From an uncultured Akkermansia sp. (lineage in GTDB: Bacteria; Verrucomicrobiota; Verrucomicrobiia; Verrucomicrobiales; Akkermansiaceae), in NCBI GenBank assembly GCA_947601655.1, contig CANQGG010000015.1, positions 1 to 38,959 of the forward strand: a DNA stretch of 38,959 nucleotides. The letters run 5' to 3'. Position numbers and translations under genes: made by a program. The notes beneath the pieces were generated by a model, which was not told the origin of the DNA, made no database searches, and saw nothing but the letters and a program-made list of their open reading frames with translations. Below, in pieces: positions 8,583-17,083 of the stretch (positions are counted from its first letter, which is position 1; the number at the start of each line of letters is the position of its first letter).

Positions 8583-9290
8583 ATGCCTCACGCATTACTT
8601 CTCAAATATCCCGGCACCAACTGCGATGTAGAAACCGAACGCGCCTTGAGCGCCGCCGGTTTCTCCACTCAGGTGCAGCCCATTGCTACTGCCACGCCGG
8701 TGCACGTGGAGAGGGCGCAGCTTGTAGTTTTCTCCGGCGGATTTTCCTATGGGGACTACGTGATGAGCGGTCGCCTCGCGCAGCTGGAAACTGAGCGTTT
8801 TCTCGGCGATGCCTTGCAGAAGCATTTTGACAAGGGAGGCTTCCTCTTCGGCATTTGCAATGGCTTCCAGATCCTCACCAAACTCGGCATTCTTCCGCGT
8901 GCCTCGCTCATCTGGAACAAATCGGAGCGTTTTGAGTGTATGTGGGATCGCCTCGTGAAGGTGTCCGCCTCCTGCCCGTACACTCAATTGCTGCCGGATG
9001 AATTTGAACTCCCTTCTGCCCATGCGGAAGGTCGACTCGTTTGTGACCTCGGTGATGCCGAGAAATATCTCGCCAATGGGTGCGTCGCCCTCCAGTATGC
9101 CGACAATCATAACGGCTCGGAACTGCGCATAGCCGGTCTGCAGGATCCCACAGGTCGGGCCATGGGGCTCATGCCTCACCCCGAGCGCTTCCTGCTCCCG
9201 CGTCACCATTACGATCCGGATTGGGCAGGTGACCCGGATTGGGGCTGGGGCTATTACTTCTTCAAGGGCGCCTTTGAGGCGCTGAAGTAG
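8583..9290 (+). CDS. purQ: Phosphoribosylformylglycinamidine synthase, glutaminase subunit
   Basis: PurQ is a class I glutamine amidotransferase that supplies ammonia to PurL. The 235-residue protein shows the catalytic triad: Cys92 in GICNGFQ, and His199 and Glu201 in MPHPER. It also has the N-terminal KYPGTNCDVETERAL and the oxyanion loop SGGFSYGDY (51-59). Its length is normal for PurQ. It is 12 nt downstream of purL and is the last purine gene in the cluster. A convergent recombinase gene ends 11 bp later, with no obvious terminator hairpin between them. Confidence 0.96.
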   Translation: MPHALLLKYPGTNCDVETERALSAAGFSTQVQPIATATPVHVERAQLVVFSGGFSYGDYVMSGRLAQLETERFLGDALQKHFDKGGFLFGICNGFQILTKLGILPRASLIWNKSERFECMWDRLVKVSASCPYTQLLPDEFELPSAHAEGRLVCDLGDAEKYLANGCVALQYADNHNGSELRIAGLQDPTGRAMGLMPHPERFLLPRHHYDPDWAGDPDWGWGYYFFKGAFEALK

Positions 9291-9301
9291 GCTCGTTCCT
9301 C

Positions 9302-10276
9302 TTATTTCCAGAATTGCTCCGGCTTAGTGTCTCGGAGTGGGGCGGTGTAGCGTGTGCGCAGCAGCTCGGTGCTGCGGTGCCCCATCTCCAGCTGCAACGC
9401 CGGCAGATCCCGGAAGTACTGCGCGTGATAACTGGCAAAGGTGTGCCGCAGCGTGTCCGGTCTCCAGCTCATGAACCCGGCCGCGCGCCGCAAAGCACGC
9501 CAACGCCGGCTCCAGTTTGCCGGAATCATGCAGAGCTCTTCCGCCAGCTTTCGCTTCACCCGCAGTGGCACCACGCGTCCTCCTCCCGTCTTGCTCGTAT
9601 GCGAACGTACGATGACCACCCTCTGCCCCCAGCGAATGTCTTCCTGTTGCAGTCGTCTCACCTCCGTCGGTCTCAGTCCGCAGTAGAGCATGAGGTAGAG
9701 TGAAAGGTACATCTCCCGATGCTGTGGATGCTGCGCCGTGGCCTCCAGCCGCCGCACATCCGGAATATTCAAGGGTTCGATGACCTCTTCCTGCACGCGT
9801 GGCGTACGGATGCTGTCTATCGGGTTCTCGCTGCACCATTCCTGCCCAAGTCCATAAGCGAAGATGCTGCGCAGAATCGCCCTTGCCTTGCGGTAGCCGT
9901 GCGGGCTCTTCCCCCATTCCCTCTCCAGCATCTCGCGACATTCCTTCGCACGCACCGCTCGCAGCGGTCTCCCCGCTAGCGCGCGATCTCGCATCATCCG
10001 CCTCACAAAATACCGCAGGTCTCGCCGGTACACCGGTCGCAAATCCGCCCGCGCCTCCACACTCGCCCAGGCCGCTTCTTCCAGACTCACTGTGCCCTCC
10101 TCCCTTCTCCTCTCCTCGATTCCGGCTCGCATCACCTTTCGTACCGCCTCCATCAGCTCTACCCTCCCCAATTTTTCCGTCTCTTTTCCTAGCCCCTCCA
10201 CAACTTCTAATACCAGCCGTGCTGCATCCTCCCCACGCAGCCCCACCCGCTTGAGTAACTCATCTGCTATTTTCAT
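9302..10276 (-). CDS. Tyrosine recombinase / site-specific integrase
   Basis: This 324-residue protein has a SAM-like N-terminal core-binding domain (about 65-155) and a C-terminal catalytic domain. The catalytic set reads Arg202 (CGLRPTEV), Lys229 (HTSKTGGGR), Arg287 (DTLRHTFASY), His300 (EMGHRS) and Tyr310 (TRY). The residue three before Arg287, often His and in related families Asn, is Asp284. It stands alone: no excisionase, transposase, tRNA target or other phage gene is beside it. It is divergent from the large autotransporter gene, and the shared upstream region has two 19-bp palindromes. Such a recombinase could be a degraded element integrase, or could invert the region between the palindromes. 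The function is inferred; the family assignment is firm. Confidence 0.92.
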   Translation of the reverse strand: MKIADELLKRVGLRGEDAARLVLEVVEGLGKETEKLGRVELMEAVRKVMRAGIEERRREEGTVSLEEAAWASVEARADLRPVYRRDLRYFVRRMMRDRALAGRPLRAVRAKECREMLEREWGKSPHGYRKARAILRSIFAYGLGQEWCSENPIDSIRTPRVQEEVIEPLNIPDVRRLEATAQHPQHREMYLSLYLMLYCGLRPTEVRRLQQEDIRWGQRVVIVRSHTSKTGGGRVVPLRVKRKLAEELCMIPANWSRRWRALRRAAGFMSWRPDTLRHTFASYHAQYFRDLPALQLEMGHRSTELLRTRYTAPLRDTKPEQFWK

Positions 10277-10307
10277 GATTTCGCTGTTCTCTTTTGTTTA
10301 GCGCCCT

Positions 10308-10326
10308 ACAGCTTTCTGAATGCTGT
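10308..10326. repeat. 19-bp palindrome, recombinase-proximal copy
   Basis: ACAGCTTTCTGAATGCTGT is a near-perfect palindrome 31 bp upstream of the recombinase start. It matches the second copy at 10453-10471 in 18 of 19 positions when inverted and in 17 of 19 when read directly. There is no T-run, so it is not a terminator. It could be a recombination half-pair or a repressor operator. Confidence 0.8.
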
Positions 10327-10333
10327 GTCAATC

Positions 10334-10361
10334 ATAATAACACTTTCCCCCAGAAAATGAA
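10334..10361 (-). promoter_or_regulatory. Possible promoter toward the recombinase
   Basis: On the minus strand, TTCATT and TATTAT are separated by 16 nt. The -35 match is weak. It lies between the two palindromes and would read through the proximal palindrome into the recombinase gene. Confidence 0.3.
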
Positions 10362-10384
10362 CGATGTGCGCCCCAGGAGGTCTA

Positions 10385-10423
10385 ATGATTTACTTGCTTC
10401 GGAAAGGCTTTGAAACATCATAA
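10385..10423 (+). CDS. Possible 12-codon leader peptide
   Basis: AGGAGG (10375-10380) lies 4 nt before an ATG that opens a 12-residue frame, MIYLLRKGFETS, then a stop. It is one of the better ribosome-site/start pairs in the window, and it lies between the two palindromes. It may be chance; nothing else supports translation, and the candidate plus-strand promoter at 10410-10437 lies downstream of its start. Confidence 0.2.
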   Translation: MIYLLRKGFETS

Positions 10424-10437
10424 TTTGTTAATAATAA
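10410..10437 (+). promoter_or_regulatory. Possible promoter of the autotransporter
   Basis: TTGAAA (10410-10415), a 16-nt spacer and TAATAA (10432-10437) lie in an AT-rich stretch between the palindromes. A transcript from here would carry the distal palindrome (10453-10471) as a 5' hairpin before the autotransporter start at 10530. Confidence 0.4.
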
Positions 10438-10452
10438 GCCTAGAGTAAGATT

Positions 10453-10471
10453 ACAGCATTCAGAATGCTGT
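10453..10471. repeat. 19-bp perfect palindrome, autotransporter-proximal copy
   Basis: ACAGCATTCAGAATGCTGT has two 9-bp arms around one central A. It lies 58 bp upstream of the autotransporter start. Together with 10308-10326 it encloses 126 bp containing candidate promoters for both divergent genes. Confidence 0.85.
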
Positions 10472-10529
10472 ACCATCAACTCCGTTTGGTATTTTAAGCC
10501 TAACATACTGTCTTTATCATCTCACCACT

Positions 10530-13500
10530 ATGAAACTTCATCTCCCCCTTCCCCTCCGTTTCGCCCTCCTCGCTGTTTGCGCGGTTGCTGTGAGTCATGC
10601 GGTGCAGTCAGCAGGACCAACACATTGTGGGTTTTCTGCAACTCTCGGCAATGTGATGCAGAGTCAGACGTTGAATTCGGATCTTTCGTATGATGATGGG
10701 ACCCTGGAGGGATACGAGGTGCATGTGCGTGTAGGTACGAATGAACATGTCGTGCGCTATTATTTTCCATATGGTACAAATGATTCCGTAACGACTAAAA
10801 GTGTCCACTCCTTTGGTGTCTCCGTGTACCATGAGGACACATCGACTCCCGAGCAAAGGGCCCTCTCAGCAGAAGTCAATTTTACACTTGATGGGGACAA
10901 TAAAAAATACTCATATAAAGTCCAGATAGAGGAAGGAAACGTTGCATGGATCATTCCTTATGAAAAGGGGGTTGTCAACATGAAAGGAATGAATGATATA
11001 CTCATCAGCGGCACAAACTATTCGAATAACGGAGGAACGGGGACGACCTGGGATACTCCTTTCCACGAACGCCCGACCGTGACTGACAATTACAGCAACG
11101 CGTATATAAACTGCTTAGATATCACCATCTCTGACAGCAATACGTTTACTTTTGAAAAAGGAGATCACTCAAAAAGGGCTCCCAAACAACTCGGAGCATT
11201 GACGACAGACGGAAGCTTAACCTTGACCAATGTCGATCAAGTTTCGCTGAATGATAACATTGGTCGAGTAATGGTAGGAAGCTTCTTTACGTGGAAAAAC
11301 GTAGGTACAGGGGTGGGTACATTCAGTGGAAATAAAGATGTTATTTTTTATGACAAGAGTGGAGTCTCCATTGAAGGTGTCAAGCAGGTTGATTTTGCAA
11401 ATAACGAAAATACCATCTTTAAAGATGCCCTCGTAGGTAAAGTCATTTTTAAAGAGATTGGGACGCTAGTATTCAATGAGAATAGAGCGGAGACAGGTGT
11501 AATTACTGAAGGAGGCGCAAGCCGCTCGGAGAATGCTAGTTATTTGAACGAGGTGGGTGATATGATGTTTGAAGATGTGAGCACCCTGAAGTTTACAGAG
11601 AATACGGCCACAAAAGAATACTTGTTTACCTATCTGATCCCTCACACAAAAAATTGCGGAGAAATATACATAACGAATAATACAGCTGAGCAAGGGTCTG
11701 TTCTGTGTGGTGTTGGGGCAGCGTCTGCTTTACTGAACTTTGAAAATACAAAAAAAGGACTCTACATCAATAAGAATACAGCTCGCCTCAAAGTAGGAGA
11801 AAATTACAAACCTGTGTTGGTGACGGGTGATATCATTGCGAGTGGAAGCAGCGAGAAACAGGCCGTATTTGAGATGAATGACAATACCGGAACCGGCGTG
11901 TTTTCTGCATTAAACAGTGGGAAGATATCAGCGCAGACCTTCGCATCACTCACAATTAGTGGGAACAAAATACAGAATCAAACTGATTACGGATCTTCCA
12001 GTCAGGTTCTCACAGGAGAATTGGCATTGTCGGGAATAGAAACGGTCTCTCTATCAGACAATATATACGAAACGACCAATAAGTACATGAGCGCCCTGAC
12101 AAGAGGCAGTATTGGAGATTTCGCAAATCTCAGCATTGAAGGGAATGTGTTTGGATACGACATGGAAACTGGGCAATCGGTGCAGGCCACGGAAGCCGGA
12201 GCATTGTTAGCCGGTCTGACCGTTTCGGGTCGCGTCGGTGAAAGCACGATGGTTATTCGTGATAACAAGATTGCAGGTAAATCCACAAACTCCTCGTCGA
12301 CCACGAATCGGTTAGATCCTGTTGAATTTGAGAATTTGCAATCATTCGAGATGAAAAACAATAGTACCGTAAATTCTCGAATTTTCTCGTCTGTTACATT
12401 AAACAACATCGGAACAATCAATGTAGAAGGGAACACGATCACGGATGACTTCGGCAAGGTAAACACTTCAGCCGTGTTATCCGGAGTCAGAGGGAGCAAT
12501 ATCGGAAATAAGGAGATAGTCATCAAGGACAACACGGTGCAATCATACTCGGATGTGCATGGTGCGGCGATTGCATGTGGCGCGAGTCAGGGCATGACTA
12601 TAACCTCTTCCCATGTAGAAATATCCGGCAATAAGTCCATAGGACAAACATCAGCGGGAGGCGCTGCGTTGTGGCTGGATGATGAAAGTCCGAACACGAA
12701 TTCCATGCTCTTCGAAGGCTGTGGAACAATTGCGATAACCGACAATGGGGCTCAATCCGATGATATAACGAACGCGCAAGGTGGGGCTATTCATGCCAAA
12801 GAAAACCTGGAGTTCAAGAACAATGAATCTGTAGAATTGCGCGGCAACTACGTCAGAGACACCTCCGGGGAAAACTGCCATCTCAATGCCATTTACTTTG
12901 ACGATGATGAAGCAGAACTTCGCATTAATGCAGGCGCCGGACAGACATTCATTTCGTATGACGGTATTTATGTGCAAGATGATTTATACATCAATGGAGA
13001 TGAGAAAGACCAGTCAACCTCATACACCGGAACAGTGACATTCTCGGGAGTGCATGCAAAAGAAGATTTGGCGAAAATAAAATCGAATTATACCGAAGAG
13101 GAACTTGAAGTCTCCAAAACGGTTCACGCAGGATATCAGGCTAAGGTGTACAGGGGAACGCTGGTTCTGGACCACAGCATTCTTGAAGTGGAGAGAGAGA
13201 ATGACCTCTTCTGGAGTACCGCCCTACTTCCCCAAGCAATTCCTCACTTCGAGAGCACGCAGGATGCGCTGCTCGTTATGAAGGGGGCAGAAATCAGGAC
13301 GAAAGCCACTCTGAATTTCAGCATCCCGACATACGGATTTTCGTCCATAGCGAAAGCTGATTTCTCAGAAAACAACGTCATTGATGCTCTTATTCTGAAC
13401 GCAGAGGGTGGGACATGGACCTTCAGACTTTCTGAGGTCAATAAAGAAACTCCGGTTCTCCGAATAGAGTTTACGGAAGGCGGAGCAGGGATATGCTCCC

Positions 13501-16500
13501 TGACGACAACGGACATGACCTTCGATATACGGTCTGCTACTTCCAACTTTACAAAGGGGAAATACATTCTGCTGTCGTTCAACCCCGAGAACGGATCATG
13601 GGACACGTACGGTAATGTAACACTTACAGGGTTGGCAAAATCGTCATCAATTGGCGAGAGCAAGGGAGAAGGTGATGTTTATTTCGTGCAGCAAGGCACC
13701 GAGAGACAACTCATATTTGAGGCGACGGAAGATGCCGTGTCGCGCCGCGGCAACACGACGCTGACGTGGAGAGGAGAGAGAGGAACGTGGAGAAATGAGA
13801 CAGGCGGTGGGGAGAATCCGACCTGGACGGCAGATGTGGAGGATGTCAACTTCTACACGGGAGATGGCGTTGTATTCACGAACGCGGCTGACGTCACCAT
13901 AGAGGGGACAGTGCGACCCGGTGGCGTGCTGGTGGAAAACGCGGCGGGGCAGGATGTGACATTTGGCGGGAGCGGTCAGATCACCGATGTGGATATACCG
14001 AACAAACAGGTGGCACTCACGAAGAGGGGAGAGGGCAAGCTGACCATCAACACAGCCAATGCTTATACAGGCGGAACGGTGGTGGAGGCCGGTACGCTGG
14101 TGACTGGGAATGCCAACGCGCTGGGGGTGGGAGGCGTGACGCTCAATGGCGGTACGCTGGATATGGGCGGCAAGGCCGTGGGGAACACGGTGACCGTGAA
14201 GAAAGCGGCGAGCATCACCAACGGCGGAGCGTACGCCGGCAAGCTGGCACTGGATGGCGGAACGTTGAGCGGAGCCGTGAATCTGGCACAGGATGCGGAA
14301 TTAAAGAACGGCACGGTGGCGGGTGTGTTGAGCGGCAAGGGAGGCGTAGTAGTGAGTAGCGGGGCTGTGACGCTGAGCGGCGCGAACACCTACACCGGCA
14401 AGACAACGGTGCAGAGCGGTACGCTGACGGTGAGCGGCAGCGTGGCGAGCAAGGAGATTGAGGTGCAGAGCGGCGGAACCTATAGCGGCACGCTGGCCGG
14501 CCCGGATTTGACCGTTACGCTTGCGGGCGGTACATTGAAGGGGAATGTGACACTGGATGGCGGCATTTCACTGAACTCTACCGCAGCGGGATCCATGGTG
14601 GACGGCAAGCTACGCCTGGCGCAGGGAGGCTCTCTGGGTGTGCAAGAGGGTGGTGCGCTGACCGTGAAAGAACTGGAGACAGCTGGTGGCGTCCTCTTGC
14701 TGGGCGGGAGTGGAGATTTGAAGGTAGGGACTTTTGCGACCACTGAAACAACCACGCAGGTGAATCTTGGTATGGATGTCCTGGACATGGAGTCGGGCAC
14801 GTACGTTCTGCTGAAGTATGACACTCTGGCAGAAGGGAGCACGGCAGATCACTTGCAGCTGGAGTCGAGGATAACAGATGAGCGCACTCGCAAGCAATTT
14901 AATCTGGAGCTGAAGCCCAACAGCATGAATCTCCTAGTGAGTGGAGAATCCGCAAGCCTGGAGTGGAATCAGGGCGGCAAAGGCACCTGGGAGAACTCTG
15001 CCGACGGTGGATTCTGGGATACAGAGACCAATGATAAAACCTTTTTCAACGGCGATTCTGTCACATTTCATGCTGCGGAGGAACCCGTGGAGGTCGAAGT
15101 GGTGGGCGGAGTACGCCCGGGCAGCATCAGTGTAAAAGGCAATCAGGATGTAACTTTCCAGGGATCAGGCAGTATTACCGGTCGTGGCGCTCTTACCAAG
15201 GAAGGCAGCGGCACACTGCGTATGAAGACCAATAACGCATCCTATAGCGGGGATATTTCCGTACTTGGCGGCACATTGGAAGTTGGTCATGAAAACGCAC
15301 TGGGAACCGGGGCGGTGCTGGTGCAAAATGCCAGATTCGACGCAGGGAACTTTGCCGTGAACACCCCCGTGAAACTTGCTGGGACAGCAGGGTTGAAAGG
15401 CGCGAATTCGGTGAAAGAGCTCACCTTTGCCAATGGGTCATCCATCACGGCTGATGGAGCCTATGTGCTGGGGGTGAATCAGCATCTGCTCGTTGATGGT
15501 CACAGTAAAACTCGCAGCGCAACGCCCGTAGCCAGTAGCTTCAGCGGTGGATTCGTTTTTGCCGGTGGTACCCTCAGCCTCAACGGCGGCTTGTTCGACC
15601 TGACCGGAGCCACCGTTTCATTTAATCCGGAGAATGGCAGCTCTACTCTGGATTTGACAGACTGGGACGGTCTTACATACGGGGATTACACCCTGTTGCA
15701 GGGGCACGAAGGACAGTGGGAGGCCGGTTCGGAAGCTCTGTTCAACCTCTCGCTGGATGAGACGCTGCAGAAATACGCCGAGCTGAAAGTGAGCGAGGAC
15801 GGCAGCAGCATTGAGCTCGTCATCAAGCGGCCATCGGAGGATCCTGCCATCAGCGCCGCGCTCAATCGCAACCAGCGCGCCGCGTATAAGACTCTCACAG
15901 CGATTGCGGAGCGAGGAACAGCGGTTGGCAAATTGGCAGAGATGGCCGATAGCGTAGCCGGTGCACAGGATGCGAGATCTGCCGCTGCTCTGGTGGATCG
16001 CCTGAGCGGCGCAGAACTCGCTACCATCCTCAGCGTCCAGACGGAGGGCAATATGGCTCACATCCGCCGTCTGCGCAATAGCATCGGCACGGGACACCTC
16101 GTCTCCCCCAAACACCGCACGGCAGCCTATGTCACCGGCTACAACGAGGATACGCAGCTGGAACAGGATGCCAAAGGTCTCGGCTACAAACGGGTGGAGT
16201 GGGGCGGCACGGTGGGTGTGGAGACCGGACTGCATCGCCGCTCGGTGATGGGTCTGGCGTTGAGCAGCGGTCGCGCCTATGTGACTCCGGATGGAGGAAG
16301 CCGGCGCTACCACGAGGATAACACCCGCGGCGACATCTACATGGTGGCGTACCAGAGCCTGAACATTCGCAACACCTTCAGTATAGGGTATGGCGTGCAT
16401 CGCTTCAACGTGAGCCGCATGCTGCCGGATGGATCCATCTCGAAGAACGGAAACATCCGCGGCAACTCCCTCAACATGGGTGAGGAGGTGACCTACACGA

Positions 16501-16952
16501 TTAGGATGAACGAGAAGACGAGCATCGAGCCCTTCTTTGCCGTAGAGAGCAGCTTCAACCGTGTCAATTCCTTCACTGAGTACGGCGGAGGCACAGCCTC
16601 CATCAGTGCGCAGGATTCCGAGGCTTGGGCAACAGATCTGTCACTGGGAGTTCGCACAACGCATGCGTTCTCCGCGGTGCCCTCCGCCCCGGCTGCTGTC
16701 TTTACGCTGCAGGCAGCGCTCGTAGCATCGGTGGGCGATAATTGGGAAGAGATGACGCTGAATTACACGGGAGCTCCGGATATGTCCTATGAGGTGCGTC
16801 CGGCCAAGCGTAACCGCTGGGGCTTCACCATCGGTACTTCTATAGGATTGCCTGTCAGTGAGAATTTCTCCGTGATAGGCGGAGCGAATGCAACTCTGCG
16901 TGGGGACTCGAGCGAGTTTTCGGGCAGTGTGGGGCTGCGCTTCAACTTCTGA
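10530..16952 (+). CDS. Giant autotransporter (type Va-like) with PATR repeats
   Basis: This 2140-residue surface or secreted protein begins with a signal peptide (about 1-28, leucine-rich, ending AVQSAG). The passenger has two parts. Residues about 30-1070 form a repetitive beta-helix-like stretch with many N-rich turns and occasional GGAI, GGAA and FxxN motifs recalling chlamydial Pmp proteins. Residues about 1078-1760 carry two longer modules, each starting with an LTW/LEW-type segment and ending in a PATR repeat (GKLTINTANAYTGGTVVEAGTL; GTLRMKTNNASYSGDISVLGGTL), with further PATR copies between. The C-terminal beta-barrel (about 1835-2140) ends GLRFNF and should insert into the outer membrane. 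No catalytic motif is visible, so an adhesin or structural surface role is likely. The first half of the gene is clearly richer in A/T than the second, suggesting a mosaic. A tyrosine recombinase is divergent upstream. Confidence 0.93.
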   Translation: MKLHLPLPLRFALLAVCAVAVSHAVQSAGPTHCGFSATLGNVMQSQTLNSDLSYDDGTLEGYEVHVRVGTNEHVVRYYFPYGTNDSVTTKSVHSFGVSVYHEDTSTPEQRALSAEVNFTLDGDNKKYSYKVQIEEGNVAWIIPYEKGVVNMKGMNDILISGTNYSNNGGTGTTWDTPFHERPTVTDNYSNAYINCLDITISDSNTFTFEKGDHSKRAPKQLGALTTDGSLTLTNVDQVSLNDNIGRVMVGSFFTWKNVGTGVGTFSGNKDVIFYDKSGVSIEGVKQVDFANNENTIFKDALVGKVIFKEIGTLVFNENRAETGVITEGGASRSENASYLNEVGDMMFEDVSTLKFTENTATKEYLFTYLIPHTKNCGEIYITNNTAEQGSVLCGVGAASALLNFENTKKGLYINKNTARLKVGENYKPVLVTGDIIASGSSEKQAVFEMNDNTGTGVFSALNSGKISAQTFASLTISGNKIQNQTDYGSSSQVLTGELALSGIETVSLSDNIYETTNKYMSALTRGSIGDFANLSIEGNVFGYDMETGQSVQATEAGALLAGLTVSGRVGESTMVIRDNKIAGKSTNSSSTTNRLDPVEFENLQSFEMKNNSTVNSRIFSSVTLNNIGTINVEGNTITDDFGKVNTSAVLSGVRGSNIGNKEIVIKDNTVQSYSDVHGAAIACGASQGMTITSSHVEISGNKSIGQTSAGGAALWLDDESPNTNSMLFEGCGTIAITDNGAQSDDITNAQGGAIHAKENLEFKNNESVELRGNYVRDTSGENCHLNAIYFDDDEAELRINAGAGQTFISYDGIYVQDDLYINGDEKDQSTSYTGTVTFSGVHAKEDLAKIKSNYTEEELEVSKTVHAGYQAKVYRGTLVLDHSILEVERENDLFWSTALLPQAIPHFESTQDALLVMKGAEIRTKATLNFSIPTYGFSSIAKADFSENNVIDALILNAEGGTWTFRLSEVNKETPVLRIEFTEGGAGICSLTTTDMTFDIRSATSNFTKGKYILLSFNPENGSWDTYGNVTLTGLAKSSSIGESKGEGDVYFVQQGTERQLIFEATEDAVSRRGNTTLTWRGERGTWRNETGGGENPTWTADVEDVNFYTGDGVVFTNAADVTIEGTVRPGGVLVENAAGQDVTFGGSGQITDVDIPNKQVALTKRGEGKLTINTANAYTGGTVVEAGTLVTGNANALGVGGVTLNGGTLDMGGKAVGNTVTVKKAASITNGGAYAGKLALDGGTLSGAVNLAQDAELKNGTVAGVLSGKGGVVVSSGAVTLSGANTYTGKTTVQSGTLTVSGSVASKEIEVQSGGTYSGTLAGPDLTVTLAGGTLKGNVTLDGGISLNSTAAGSMVDGKLRLAQGGSLGVQEGGALTVKELETAGGVLLLGGSGDLKVGTFATTETTTQVNLGMDVLDMESGTYVLLKYDTLAEGSTADHLQLESRITDERTRKQFNLELKPNSMNLLVSGESASLEWNQGGKGTWENSADGGFWDTETNDKTFFNGDSVTFHAAEEPVEVEVVGGVRPGSISVKGNQDVTFQGSGSITGRGALTKEGSGTLRMKTNNASYSGDISVLGGTLEVGHENALGTGAVLVQNARFDAGNFAVNTPVKLAGTAGLKGANSVKELTFANGSSITADGAYVLGVNQHLLVDGHSKTRSATPVASSFSGGFVFAGGTLSLNGGLFDLTGATVSFNPENGSSTLDLTDWDGLTYGDYTLLQGHEGQWEAGSEALFNLSLDETLQKYAELKVSEDGSSIELVIKRPSEDPAISAALNRNQRAAYKTLTAIAERGTAVGKLAEMADSVAGAQDARSAAALVDRLSGAELATILSVQTEGNMAHIRRLRNSIGTGHLVSPKHRTAAYVTGYNEDTQLEQDAKGLGYKRVEWGGTVGVETGLHRRSVMGLALSSGRAYVTPDGGSRRYHEDNTRGDIYMVAYQSLNIRNTFSIGYGVHRFNVSRMLPDGSISKNGNIRGNSLNMGEEVTYTIRMNEKTSIEPFFAVESSFNRVNSFTEYGGGTASISAQDSEAWATDLSLGVRTTHAFSAVPSAPAAVFTLQAALVASVGDNWEEMTLNYTGAPDMSYEVRPAKRNRWGFTIGTSIGLPVSENFSVIGGANATLRGDSSEFSGSVGLRFNF

Positions 16953-16981
16953 TTTTGTGCGATTCTGAGTAGTCCCGAAGG

Positions 16982-17021
16982 ATCCCGTCGGTGCGGTAAA
17001 TGAAGTGCCGACGGGATTTTC
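16982..17021 (+). terminator. Rho-independent terminator after the autotransporter
   Basis: Arms ATCCCGTCGG (16982-16991) and CCGACGGGAT (17008-17017) are followed by TTTTC. The hairpin starts 30 nt after the autotransporter stop. The opposite strand has no T-run, so it acts mainly on plus-strand transcripts. Confidence 0.88.
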
Positions 17022-17083
17022 TTTGCTTGCTTTCAGGGAAGCTTACAGAGGTGAAAAATTCTCCGGAAAGTGAATCGATTTTC

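Noticed and set aside
9324..9941. 205-codon frame inside the recombinase on the same strand
   Set aside because: It is an alternative frame with biased composition; the recombinase frame carries the catalytic residues.
10308..10471. Palindrome pair as rho-independent terminators
   Set aside because: Neither copy has a T-run, and both lie upstream, not downstream, of genes.
10308..10471. Palindrome pair as a CRISPR array or IS ends
   Set aside because: There are only two copies, 126 bp apart, with no transposase, no target duplication and no cas genes.
15618..16400. 260-codon open frame on the minus strand
   Set aside because: It is antisense to the autotransporter barrel, whose frame is well supported.
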